Shown: piece after piece, positions 55,101 through 63,604 of the stretch
Layout of the letters: the number at the start of each line of letters is the position of its first letter
Position numbering within the stretch: position 1 is the stretch's first letter
Origin: Sabellastarte sp. h YS-2021
Taxonomy: Eukaryota; Annelida; Polychaeta; Sabellida; Sabellidae
Length of the DNA: 64,000 bases
Direction of reading: 5' to 3'
NCBI GenBank assembly: GCA_964017235.1
Contig: OZ024929.1
Span: 22,193,464-22,257,463 of the forward strand
Program-made: the position numbers and the translations under genes
The notes under the pieces: model-generated
Told to the model about the DNA's origin: nothing
The model's database searches: none
Seen by the model: only the letters and a program-made list of their open reading frames with translations

Positions 55101-57990
55101 TTATCTAAATTGCTAAGTATCCTTATTCATTCTAATATCACTTTTTAGAGCTTAATCTCCATCTGAAAACAAACTGTAAGCACATAAATAAAGCTGAAGT
55201 CCATAACCATACAACCAGAGACATTGCATGGGTCAGCGCCATGAAGAAAGACCAGGAGAGAAAAAACAGAAACTGTGGTGGATTTGAGATTTTGTGCTTC
55301 TTTCCGAATGGGTAGAAAGAAGTGGCTTAATGTACATCATCAGGCAATTTGTTCCAAATCTTTGGAGCATTGTATGCAAAGCTGGGGCTTTTTATAATCT
55401 TCCCATATGTTTATGTAGCTAAGATAGCCTCTGATACAGTGTGCATTATGGCAAAAATATTTCACGTTTGCATAATGGTTCTGACAGCCGGGAAGGACAG
55501 ACTATCCGAGGCAGACTATCCCAGGCATTTTAGACGATTTTTGGATGATTTGTACATTCTCCAAAAATGTACATTTTTATGGTTCAGAGTTCTTTAACTG
55601 CAGTCTATTAATATGGGGACTCTACTCGTGCTATTGGTGGCTTCTGTTTAAAGTAGTCCAATAATGGAAGTTAAAACTGAAGTGTATTCCAAATGAGATT
55701 TACCATAAACAGTCTGCAAAAACCAAAGAGTACTTTTTTGTAACAGTTGATTATAAGATTTTGAGTTAACAAGTCCCTGTGATTATTTTGTTCACACATG
55801 TTTGAGTACTTATAAGACAAGACAAAGTTAATATCAACATTAAGATAAACTTATATTTGACTTACCGGTAAGGTTGAGTGTTCCACTGTAAAGAAAATCT
55901 TGTCCAAAAGGTTCTCCTGTCAGAGGATTTATATTTTCTTCCAGTAAAGTCTATGAAAATATATAACAGAAGTACAAAGGAACTGGGCATTTAGCTTATG
56001 TTTTTCGCAATTATGTTACTAGCAAATCAGGCAGACTAGGTTTATCATCAGAAAGACAACACCATAATTCGGCTATATCAAAGTCATGTAAAACATAGTT
56101 TTGTAATTCAAAATTTAATATAATTATTTATCATCTGGATAAGAATATATTTATTTCTGCCTCGATAAATTTCAAAACTTGATTAAGCATTGCAAAAATA
56201 AATATTATTTAATTCAATTTGATATTTATTTCATTCTATTATAAATTACCATCCGGGTGACATTTGTAATTCCAGATGTATATTTAGGGGCAAATATTTA
56301 AACTAAAATTTTAAGTGATTAATGTGACTAAGAAGAGTAATTATGAAAAGCACAACTATTCAATTTGTGTGAAATATAATTGTGTGACAAACACGCTCTT
56401 CAAATACAAAATGGATAAATGACAAGAGTATGCTCTTGTGGTCTCACTGACTTTGCATGCACTAGATGCTGATCCCTTTGTATAGTGATTGCATTCGTAC
56501 TATATAAGGCAACTGTATGTCACTCCTCTAGCAAAACCTCAAGGAACAATTTATTAAGCCAAGTGAATTCTATCACTTAAAAAGCAAGCCAAGTGAAAGA
56601 TATTTAACTTTATTTAATCATTAAAAGGATACTCAAAATCGTGGCATAAACATATATGAAACTCTTGTTTTTATAAAATTAGGTTGTGTTTATGTTGCTT
56701 TCAACATACAATTTATATTATCGGAGAAATCAACAGAACAGAGAAAAGCAGATGTTCGATTTTTTTTCTTGTTTTTTTTTTCCAGTGTCCCCCCCACCGC
56801 CACCTCCGCAAAAAAGAGGGAGAAGAAGAAGAGGGGCGAGTGTAATCAAAATCATTAGGTATATTGACAGTCCCACATAGCAAATATTTCCATTAAGTTT
56901 TGAGGGTCTGTGATGTATGAAGCTATTTTGTCTTTCTATTTATGCATTTGACCTTAAGTGTACTGGGTGCTCTAGCCTAATCCTTCTGACAATCCCTATA
57001 TGGAAATTAATGTTGAAATTCACAGAAACTGTCAGAGTTATTCCATGTGTTTTAATATGTAAGCTCTGCCTTCTTACCGGCTGTATGTACAACACCCCAT
57101 TGCTCACATAGCTGTTTCTAGGATCGTCTGTGTAGACTTGGAACTCCGAATTCTACATAAAGAAGAAGTACATATGGACAGAATTCAGAAAAAAATAAGT
57201 ACATTTTGATGTGACAGTCTTTTATACACATAAATGTGTTTTTGCAGCAGATTCAAATTACACCAATCAGAAAATGGAAAGCATCTAACAATATTTGTGC
57301 TGTAAACTAACTGAAGCAGTAATTTTTACACTTTTTATTAAAATTGATATCACAGTGTGAATTAACTGATAGCTTTAACATAAATAACCAGAACTCCCAA
57401 CTGACACTACAAATGTTATCCCTGGGAAAGCATAGGTCCAAGGTGTGTTCTTATGTCCCATTAAGGATTAGTCAGGAGGATTTCTCACATGATATCATGA
57501 AGTTTAAGACTGACAGACATACGATGTATAGCTTAGTGCAAAGGAAGAGAACCATCTGTTCAAATATTTACCAATTAGGATAGCTGATACAATAATTGTG
57601 AATTTTTAGTCTGTAAATTGGCTTACTTTGTCTACTTTGTTGCAGAAACTGTATTGTGAAACTATTTCTAAGAAGTTTGTTTGCCGTTTTGCATGTTAAG
57701 TTTACTTACAAGTTGGGCATGAGTCAAAGTTAACTTTAATTCAAAGAAATTCATATTTTAATTACTTCAAACAAGTCCTCCTGACAACTATCTTCTTGAC
57801 AAGTAGTACTGTATTACTAACACAAACATATATTTACCCCTCCTCCCCAGGCTGTGATTTCGTAATCCCACTTGGTAAGATCAATACTGTCCCCGTCAAA
57901 TTCATCAGACCAAAATAACTCCCACTCTTGACACAAGATGGAGCTACAGGTCAGCACCAACAGCACCACGTGACAAATTAATTTGTTCAT
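45948..57990 (-). CDS. GH16 endo-1,3-beta-glucanase (laminarinase-type), 11 exons, 414 residues
   Basis: A secreted glycoside hydrolase expected to cut beta-1,3-glucans such as laminarin. Coding exons: 57838-57990, 57078-57152, 55866-55950, 54276-54393, 53560-53627, 53159-53236, 51816-51933, 50688-50759, 47728-47905, 47225-47367 and 45948-46104. Together they give 1,245 bases, and every junction keeps phase. The signal peptide is MNKLICHVVLLVLTCSSILC. Landmarks are ELFWSDEFDG (about 25-34), WGGGNSEFQVYTDD (48-61), FLYSGTLNLT, YRYGRAEVRAKMPVGDW, WFLPENW, GEYDLVES (184-191), FHIYEVIWSP, FHILMNVAIGGTNDYIPD and AMQVDYVRIYK at the C-terminus. E185, D187 and E190 form the catalytic E-x-D-x-x-E, so it should be an active enzyme rather than an inactive glucan-binding relative. 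No carbohydrate-binding module is seen. Digestion and innate recognition are both plausible roles. Confidence 0.93.
46195..47010 (-). repeat. 73-bp tandem array in the last glucanase intron, 11 units, tRNA-like SINE head
   Basis: The landmark TGTGGGAGCCAAAC starts at 46281, 46354, 46427, 46500, 46573, 46646, 46719, 46792, 46865 and 46938, with a diverged first unit at 46208, exactly 73 bases apart. Inner units are almost identical and outer ones differ more, the usual sign of unequal exchange. On the minus strand each unit reads TGGCCTAGTGGGTGG (A-box-like) and, about 50 bases on, GGGTTTGGCTCCCAC or its G-to-A variant (B-box-like), so the unit is a tRNA-sized SINE head repeated head to tail. 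Single copies lie at 6176 and 48050. Confidence 0.93.
47225..47367 (-). CDS. Glucanase exon 10
   Basis: Acceptor TTTTTAG and donor GTGAGT, phase 0 in and phase 2 out. It encodes FHILMNVAIGGTNDYIPDEP, the conserved N-x-A-x-GG strand of GH16 enzymes, and WLNGMTQNEAMNLFY. Confidence 0.93.
47728..47905 (-). CDS. Glucanase exon 9
   Basis: Acceptor TTTTGCAG and donor GTTAGT, phase 2 in and phase 0 out. It encodes YLVDGVNILNVPD, EEWEGFFEFGKPW and NPWRINNNPDLAPFDSE. The LAPFD segment joins directly to FHILMN of the next exon, as in known family members. Confidence 0.93.
48050..48150 (-). repeat. tRNA-like SINE head, single copy in a glucanase intron
   Basis: CAGTTGTGGGGAGTTAAATC and CACACAGAGATAACAGCC match the 73-bp array unit. 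It lies in the intron between exons 8 and 9. Confidence 0.55.
48590..48891 (-). mobile_element. tRNA-derived SINE (family 2) in a glucanase intron
   Basis: On the minus strand it starts CTGCCACTGTGGCCTAGTGG (A box) and continues GTTACACACTCACC-like sequence to GGTCGGGTCAAACCC (B box), then AACCTCAAGGACGTTTGATA. The tail is AAAGTGCTATTTGACC on the plus strand. Similar throughout to 34255-34516, with a small extra segment. Confidence 0.8.
48895..50685. other. Glucanase intron between exons 8 and 9, remainder
   Basis: It contains a repeat border at 49135-49205 resembling 9890-9990 and a small direct duplication (GGCTTATTATGTACTTTTAAAAT) near 50160-50225. A 71-codon minus-strand frame at 49468-49683 is unrecognised and probably chance. 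Confidence 0.45.
50688..50759 (-). CDS. Glucanase exon 8, with a GC donor
   Basis: Acceptor AATTTCAG, phase 2 in and out. It encodes INETVHYGETFHIYEVIWSP then AGY. The only donor that keeps phase with exon 9 is AG then GCAAGT, a consensus GC-AG intron start. The nearby GT four bases later would shift the frame. Confidence 0.88.
50765..51810. other. Glucanase intron between exons 7 and 8
   Basis: The stretch 51140-51500 is GC-richer (CATGGCGGGCCACTCC, CTTTAAGGTGACGCAGCCC) and unlike its surroundings. I cannot say whether it is regulatory or an old repeat. Confidence 0.4.
51816..51933 (-). CDS. Glucanase exon 7
   Basis: Acceptor TTCGCAG and donor GTATGT, phase 1 in and phase 2 out. It encodes NEDFYYADGRAAGVQRAGSA and MHWGVGRPENRFNLTIGE. 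The YYADG and HWG segments are typical after the catalytic strand in animal glucanases. Confidence 0.93.
52028..52037. repeat. Target-site duplication of the SINE at 52038
   Basis: TTGTCATCTT here is repeated at 52293-52302 beyond the SINE tail. Confidence 0.65.
52038..52292 (+). mobile_element. tRNA-derived SINE (family 1), full length
   Basis: The head GGTCACGGTGGCAGAGTGG contains the A box TGGCAGAGTGG. A decayed B box lies in GGTTCTCGGCATTGCC. The body is AAGTGGGAAAGCTGGTAGTT to CCATCGTGATATGACCTGTA, and the tail is AAACCTCAAATAAATAATAA with more AAT-rich repeats. A 10-bp direct repeat flanks it. It lies antisense to the glucanase gene in the intron between exons 6 and 7. Confidence 0.88.
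52405..52700. repeat. Interspersed repeat of unknown class, copy 2
   Basis: It resembles 34762-35065 from AGAGCATTTGTAGACTGCAG through GCTAGCAGGAGAGAC to CATGATCTCCTGG. It lies in the same glucanase intron as the SINE at 52038. Confidence 0.45.
53159..53236 (-). CDS. Glucanase exon 6 (catalytic exon)
   Basis: Acceptor TTGTGTCCAG and donor GTAATT, phase 1 in and out. It encodes VWFLPENWCYGDWPVSGEYD followed by LVESV. E185, D187 and E190 are the nucleophile, helper and acid/base of GH16. The usual animal wording is GEIDIMES, so Tyr, Leu and Val replacements surround intact catalytic residues. Confidence 0.94.
53560..53627 (-). CDS. Glucanase exon 5
   Basis: Acceptor AATCAATAG and donor GTTAGT, phase 2 in and phase 1 out. 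It encodes FSYRYGRAEVRAKMPVGDWM then WP, the strongly conserved YG-x-x-E-x-RAK segment of GH16. Confidence 0.94.
53820..54037 (-). mobile_element. tRNA-derived SINE (family 1), diverged, in a glucanase intron
   Basis: Plus-strand phrases TATATCATGACAGGTAG, GTAAGCAACTACCAATTTCA, CGACCTCAGAGATGGGAGAC and GTTTACCACTACACCCGCC are diverged matches to the copy at 7690, in the same order. Confidence 0.75.
54276..54393 (-). CDS. Glucanase exon 4
   Basis: Acceptor AAACTACTAG and donor GTCAGT, phase 1 in and phase 2 out. It encodes LYGRCTNPENDGCVRQGYAP then PQDTEIPPIASGRIRSSE. The paired cysteines and the SGRIRS segment leading into YRYGR fit the family. Confidence 0.93.
55135..55615 (-). mobile_element. 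L2/CR1-like LINE 3' fragment in a glucanase intron
   Basis: The minus-strand frame near 55320-55390 reads SFAYNAPKIWNKLPDDVH, then FYPFGKKHKIS, the same C-terminus as 24488-25230. The tail carries the CTTTATTTATGTGC and GATTAAGCTCTAAAAAG phrases. Confidence 0.65.
55866..55950 (-). CDS. Glucanase exon 3
   Basis: Acceptor TTTTCATAG and donor GTAAGT-like GTAAG, phase 0 in and phase 1 out. It encodes TLLEENINPLTGEPFGQDFL and YSGTLNLT. The FLYSGTL-x-LT strand is typical of the family. Confidence 0.93.
55955..57070. other. Glucanase intron between exons 2 and 3
   Basis: AT-rich. A short purine/pyrimidine switch at 56786-56840 (a C-rich run, then GAGGGAGAAGAAGAAGAGG) is the only striking composition. 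No gene is seen. Confidence 0.5.
57078..57152 (-). CDS. Glucanase exon 2
   Basis: Acceptor TTTATGTAG and donor GTAAG, exactly 25 codons, phase 0 at both ends. It encodes NSEFQVYTDDPRNSYVSNGV and LYIQP, matching the N-x-E-x-Q-x-Y segment near the start of GH16 domains. Confidence 0.93.
57838..57990 (-). CDS. Glucanase exon 1 (start codon and signal peptide)
   Basis: ATG at 57988-57990 opens a hydrophobic leader, probably cleaved after SSILC, then QEWELFWSDEFDGDSIDLTK and WDYEITAWGGG, ending at donor GTAAAT, phase 0. The W-SDEFDG opening is the usual start of the GH16 domain, so little is missing upstream. AACC-AG just before AACAATG could also be an acceptor if a non-coding exon precedes. Confidence 0.92.
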
Positions 57991-58047
57991 TGTTCTGGTT
58001 TAATCTGATCTGAAGTGCATGGAAGTACATGCAACATTTTAAAATGA

Positions 58048-58054
58048 TTTTATA
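58048..58054 (-). promoter_or_regulatory. Possible TATA box of the glucanase gene
   Basis: TATAAAA on the minus strand lies about 58 bases before the start codon. This would allow a transcription start near 58020 and a ~30-base leader. Position and sequence fit, but AT-rich DNA yields many such matches. Confidence 0.35.
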
Positions 58055-58059
58055 ATCAG

Positions 58060-59155
58060 TGGTACTTTTAACAATTTAAAAAATAAACACTCGATCTTTA
58101 AAATTTATTTAAAAACTGAAAACTAAACTGCAAACACGCAACTGTAAAATAACCAACAATTTACAATATGTTGCAAGGTGCGACTTTGGTTGAATTGTTG
58201 GTATCTTTAGACAAAGTCAAATTAGGTTTAACTGCTGTGGCCATCTTGAATTGGGCCATTAGCATTCACTACACCTCTGTATGACCTTCATTGGAACCCA
58301 CAACCTGAGTGTTAAGAACTGAGTACATGGCAAACTTGTTCAGCTGTTTGAGCCTCACCATTTTGTGTTTTGGAAATTCGTCATATTTTCAGCAGTTAAA
58401 AGTCTTTCAATATGCTGGCAACAAATTGGAAATGTAACATATACAAAAATGAAAACACATTATCTGTGTATTTTTATGAGCTGATGCATTATCATACTGA
58501 ATGCTACAATTAGATTTGTAGAAGTTGTTCATACAATACTTACAACAAATATCAAGACATCATCACCCACTAATGTTATATAAAGATGCTAACTATAATT
58601 ATATAACTGTACCCACCTTTCTGCCTTTGTTTTCAAATGCTTCACTAGCTGGTGAAAGCATTTTCATACCTCTCTTATAGACTGACATTTACACTGGGAA
58701 TGAAAACCTGTTGTCTTGTCATACAATGGCTTGTGAAGTTAGACATTGATAAGACTTATGAAATAAGTAGCATATATAATTTCACACAGAAGATAAAAAA
58801 ATATATATCAAAATTTGCTGAGTCACTCTCTGCAGTTTGAAATTTAATCTACAGCTTTAGCATGCTCTTGCGAGGCTCACGCTTAAAAAACATTTCATTT
58901 ATATGCTACTTTTTTATTTGCTGTATCTTTTCTTTGTCGAACAATCACCGTTGCCCGCGCAAATTCTGATTTTGTTCTACTTGAAGACCTGCGGCTAGAG
59001 GTGTATAGCTTGGTTAAACATGAGGTACAACATTCTTCCCTCTGCCTTTCCTGCCATGTACTGACACCGCCAATAGCAAGTGTTGTGTGATCATGGCTTT
59101 AGGTGAGAAAAGGGACACTACATACAACTTTGACCATAAGACCATATGACAAAGT
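58060..59155. other. Upstream flank of the glucanase gene, nothing recognised
   Basis: I see no supported gene or element here. Confidence 0.5.
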
Positions 59156-59159
59156 TAGT

Positions 59160-59335
59160 CTATTTATTTACATGGTGTTTTACATTGCTTTCAACACTGT
59201 AAAGGTCATATCACAATGGTTAGTCTTATGGACAGAGGATACCAGTACATACAGTTGGTCAAGGTTTGGTACTGTAAACTGCCGACCATCGGTAAGCAAC
59301 TACCAGGTTTCCCACACAAGGTCTTGGGTGTTATT
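59160..59335 (-). mobile_element. tRNA-derived SINE (family 1), fragment lacking the head
   Basis: Plus-strand CATTGCTTTCAACACTGTAA, GGTCATATCACAATGGTTAG, CCAGTACATACAGTTGGTCA and AAGCAACTACCAGGTTTCCC match the body and tail of the copies at 7690 and 52038. Confidence 0.8.
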
Positions 59336-59339
59336 ACAA

Positions 59340-60475
59340 AGTTAGAGTGTCACCTCTATGCAAAGGTCCTTAAAAGAGGATATCATATGAAAATCAGTAA
59401 TTACATAATTATGAAGTTAGAACATGCTGTAACATGAGAACTGTCGCGACTGAGCAGTATTCTAATGCATTGAAGAACCAAGTCCAAAAATTGCTGAGTC
59501 ATAAGTCAATCTAGCTATCTATTATCAAATAGGTAAAATTACAAAGGACAATTGTGTGTCTTCAATTTGGCAGAAAACTAAAGCTTGACCTTTGATAGGG
59601 TATCTTAATACAGCCAAATGCATGTCGGGGTGAAACAAAATTTGAAATTACCACATACCCCATACACTGTGAATGTTAATGAATTTAGTGTTAATTTAGT
59701 ATTACCAAGAAGCTCCCAGTTACGATGGGCATACACGTTCCAATTTTCAAATTATGTTGACTTTAACATTGCTTTCAAAATATCTGTTATGTTTGTTATT
59801 ATACCTGATTATCTGTTACTGTAGTTTCTGATATTTTAACACGACATGGGAATGTCTGTGAATCTGTTGGGTGAATACTATGACCCTATTTGTTACGGAA
59901 TTTAACTGTTTAAACCCTACTGATTTAATTGATGGAACAGCCATTTAGTTTTGCCTTAACAACAATTAAACAAGAAAATTTTTCAGCGATAAATGTCTGT
60001 TTATTCTTATAAGTATCTTTCATGATTGAATAGGGATAAACCAAAAGAAACTATATACCACACAAATTTAGACCATGCACTGGAGGTTGAGATGAAAATA
60101 TACTTATTGAACAAAAATGGCGATACTAGAAGATTATTTACAACAGTAAACGTGATGCATATTTTAACCTAACTCAAATTTACTGAAACTATCATCCCAT
60201 AGCAACAGACTCTCCTTACCATAAATGATTTCTGTTAACTAAAGCTCAGAGTTCCCCTTTGTGGGGAAAATATTGCGCCTGCAAAGCAGTAGATTAGATT
60301 ACATAAGAGACAACTAATATCAAGTGTGAACTGTATAAGCTGTGCAAAATATAGTATTATAGAGTATCCTTTTTATCCGAATTATTGCCAAGTCCTAGAA
60401 CCAGCACTTATCAAAATGGTGGCCGATAGTAGATCCTCTGCTCCTCAACAGGAAACCAGGAAGGGAATCAGACTA
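59340..60475. other. Intergenic, nothing recognised
   Basis: No supported gene or repeat is seen. Confidence 0.5.
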
Positions 60476-60479
60476 ACTT

Positions 60480-60655
60480 GTTCCATTCAGTATTCGTAAT
60501 ACACATTGTTACTGCTGGCCACTTATTTGCAGGGGCCTGATACACTGGTGGAATTCTGCCTTGAAAACCATCAACCATCGATAGGTACCAGCCTTCCCTT
60601 CACAAAACCAGACCCTGCTAAAGTCAGGGTGGGAGATTGTGTTATTGAGAACAAT
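60480..60655 (-). mobile_element. tRNA-derived SINE (family 1), very diverged
   Basis: CCATCGATAGGTACCAGCC, TTCCCTTCACAAAACCAGAC and GTCAGGGTGGGAGATTGTGT follow the order of the family 1 SINE, with many changes. Confidence 0.5.
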
Positions 60656-60668
60656 TCAACAGTAGGCT

Positions 60669-60926
60669 TCAAGCCTGAATAACAAGATCATAAAAAACTG
60701 ATCCTATTGTTGCCATGGACTGGATTAAACCCATGACCATAGCGGTCAGGGTAGGGTTATCAAATGCCACATCTGGGAAAGTTTCAATGGCATCCAGTAT
60801 GTCTGTTCTTGTCAACCACCTCTCTACCCTTCCCCTTCTCAAGGCAAAGTTAAGATTAAAACATAACAGAAGAGGTATCTGTTTTTGTCTGTTAATCACT
60901 TGTGTTCTCTGGATAGGTGGTTTCAC
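60669..60926 (-). other. Unrecognised 85-codon frame, probably repeat-derived
   Basis: The minus-strand frame includes RRGRVERWLTRTDILDAIET and ends VFYDLVIQA. The same stretch contains ATGGGTTTAATCC (B-box-like), so it may be a SINE or other repeat read by chance. I know no matching family. Confidence 0.2.
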
Positions 60927-61025
60927 AAAATAATCTATTTCAGAGATTTCTATGGTAAATGTGGTTTCGGTTTAAATGAATATGGTTTTAACCAGACCAC
61001 AATTACGCGACAGGTTGGCCCACTT

Positions 61026-61227
61026 AGTTTTTTGCATCATGAGGGAAAAGTGTGTACAAATGTACTTTCCCAAAAATAGCACAAATAGAAAAGATAACAA
61101 ACATGATAACACCAATGAAATGTGATTAGTTTTTGCATCATGAGGGAAAAGTGTGTACAAATGTACTTTCCCAAAAATAGCACAAATAGAAAAGATAACA
61201 AACATGATAACACCAATGAAATGTGAT
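61026..61227. repeat. 101-bp direct tandem duplication
   Basis: GCATCATGAGGGAAAAGTGT through AACACCAATGAAATGTGATTA occurs twice, starting near 61034 and 61135, with almost no differences, so it is recent. Confidence 0.93.
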
Positions 61228-61229
61228 TA

Positions 61230-61720
61230 TTATCTAATGTACCAGCGTGTTCTTTCTATAGGCATTCGCTTTAGCTATTTTAGCTGATGAGAGAGGATAG
61301 TAAAATATATTCAATGTGAAATATCACCATTAGGTAGCATCCAATCCATAAAATAATCTCTATATTTTTAGTGTGGCAATGTCATGTTCAATGTTACTTG
61401 ATAACTTAATTTAAGATCTCCACATACTATACAAGCAGTTCAGCTGTTACAAGAGAGTTCAGTCTATTGTTTTGGGAAAGATATCTATGTCTATATACCT
61501 TTATTGGTAGCAAATGTCATTGGCATTTTTGGCACTGGCGTTATTATATTGGTTTACTGCAGAGCAATGAACTGAACCTGGTGGACTCTGGTCAGTGAGC
61601 TAGTCATCATGTGGTGGCCTAGTTGTGGGTGAATTTTGTGTGTGGTGTTATGTAAAAATATTGGTATATTAGCAGTTTATCATCAGATGGCAAGGTCACC
61701 ATTTGATTGATTTATGTATT
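61230..61720. other. Intergenic, nothing recognised
   Basis: No supported gene or repeat is seen. Confidence 0.5.
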
Positions 61721-61724
61721 ATGG

Positions 61725-62129
61725 TTAAATGTATCTTAATATAACAGGCCATGGTTCTCTATTTGTCTGAGTAAAAAGTAAAATTACTGGAGCTTCCAGA
61801 CATATAAAGGTTATGGCTGTGAATCTCTCCCTTGTGCCTAAAACATCTGTACTGGTTTGAGGGATGATTCCATACACTAGGGGTGACTTGATGACAGTTG
61901 TAGCTGAGTCAATCACTATCTTGCTGTGGTAAATTGGTACCTTTTGTAGACTTAGGTAGTGCATTGCTGTGAGACCCTCATCCAAAGCTTTTGACAGCCT
62001 AAATTCAATCATTGGCAACTTGGGTTCGGTAATCAATCCAACAACCTGGAACCTCCCTCTACCCAGATCATTTACACGAGTATTTTGGTTAACATTGAGA
62101 GCAAAATGTTGAAGAGAAATGAGTAACAA
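61725..62129 (-). other. Unrecognised 134-codon frame, probably repeat-derived
   Basis: The minus-strand frame opens MLLISLQHFALNVNQN and includes LGRGRFQVVGLITEPKLPMI and YGIIPQTSTDVLGTRERF. The part CTCTCCCTTGTGCCTAAAAC with ATCTGTACTGGTTTGA recurs at 62368-62405, so the sequence belongs to something repeated. I recognise no family. Splice signals were not convincing. Confidence 0.2.
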
Positions 62130-62464
62130 AAATCAGAGCTTCAAAATGTCAAATGCAATCTTTGTTTAGTAAACTTCTGTAACAATATTAGCGTTCACCA
62201 GTGTAGACTCTTTGTCAACAGAAAACAGAATGCTTTATACCATTAGAAATGGTCATACTTCTTAACATATTAGTCTATATCATAATTTTCAGTGCAACAT
62301 CATTTGGCTTATTTGTTTCTTAGACAAATGTAATGGCAAATATGATTTATAACCAAAACTGTCCGCACTCTCCCTTGTGCCTAAAAGATCTGTACTGGTT
62401 TGAAGCAGATTTCCCATAAGCTATCCGGCATGTTTTACCAATGACTAGCTAGCTGTGCATCTTG

Positions 62465-62640
62465 TGAGTAAGTGAGAAACACTCATAAAGCGCCGAATTG
62501 ATGTAAACATCCTCTAAGGCGCTGATGTGCAAAAAGGGATAGTCCAGTTCCAAACAGGGTCCGTTACCATATTAGCGTCCGATAGGGGAGATAGACTATG
62601 GTGAAGGATAAGCTAATTATCTTAACTCATGACATCTGCC
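62465..62640 (-). mobile_element. L2/CR1-like LINE tail fragment
   Basis: Read on the minus strand, CCTTCACCATAGTCTATCTC, CCCTATCGGACGCTAATATG, GCGCCTTAGAGGATG and GGCGCTTTATGAGTGTTT parallel the tail at 17025-17165. Confidence 0.5.
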
Positions 62641-62644
62641 AAGG

Positions 62645-63335
62645 ATGTATTAAATGTTTCTTTGCCAATTGGATTATGTAAACACTGCTGGTTAGATCTT
62701 CATTGAAAATATGAGAAGATGGGTCTTGGTCAAACTTAAACCCCATTACAATTTGAGACTGGTCTAGATCACTGTCTGGATAATGGGGGTGTTCCACTAG
62801 GGCCGACCCTACAACAGACGATAAGACTCTAAAGTCAGTTACAAAAGACCAGACAGGGTTTTACTCCAGCGTTTTAACAATGAGGTGCAGTTCCAGTAGG
62901 GTAAACACTGAAATGTTGTTAACGGTGTTAAAACATCAATCATTCTCAGGGCCACCCTATTTTTCAAAAAACGATATTTAGCTATGTTGAAGAAAACCCC
63001 AACTACCATGTACAAACTATTCCAACTTAAAACAACTCCCATTCTTACAGAAAACTGCATACTTCACACAAAGTCCTGATAAATACATGGTGAAATTTAT
63101 TGTCAACTTGATTTAGTACCAGGGTTCAAACTCATTAAGATATACTTCAAAGTATTTCACTTTAGGTTTCTATTTTTGCATAAAAACTTTTTGGGGTTGA
63201 GCGGTAGCTCTATGCCTCTATAAATTTTATTTAGAGAGTAGGATATTGTAGCCCTTGGATGTAAACTTCTAAATTTTGGCGTGTGAAGGGTTCTATTTAT
63301 ACACAAAGAAAAGTCGCCAGTAGAACCTGCAGACA
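62645..63335. other. Repeat-flank region, nothing recognised
   Basis: A 73-codon minus-strand frame at 62839-63060 has no recognised relative. The region lies between a LINE tail and the ~150-bp repeat. Confidence 0.4.
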
Positions 63336-63339
63336 CCCT

Positions 63340-63600
63340 GTGGGTCAAAATTTTGTCTCAATCACTCTAGATCGTTCTAACTTGCACCGTTTCCAAGATA
63401 AATGCATTTTTGCATTTTAAGCAGAAATTCAAGATGGCAGCCAAAAATGGTGGGAAAACAATTTTTGTGAAAAGTCGCCAGTAGACTCTGCAAATACCCT
63501 GGGGGTCAAACATTTTGTCGCACTCGCTTTTTCTCACACCGTTTCTGAGATATTAAAGATTTTTTATTTTCAGCATCAAGAAAAATTGTGGCATTTAGTT
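63340..63600. repeat. ~150-bp degenerate repeat, second location
   Basis: GGTCAAAATTTTGTCTCAAT, TTGCACCGTTTCCAAGATAA, GCATTTTTGCATTTTAAGCA, AATTCAAGATGGCAGCC and ATACCCTGGGGGTCAAA repeat the phrases and order seen at 590-2110. Nearly two units are present. AGAGAATCCGCCAA at 63830 matches 2111-2124, so both sites share a further junction motif. Confidence 0.8.
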
Positions 63601-63604
63601 AATC

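Noticed and set aside
56786-56860. Proline run and arginine-rich frame
   Set aside because: It is a C-rich run followed by GA-rich low-complexity DNA inside a glucanase intron.
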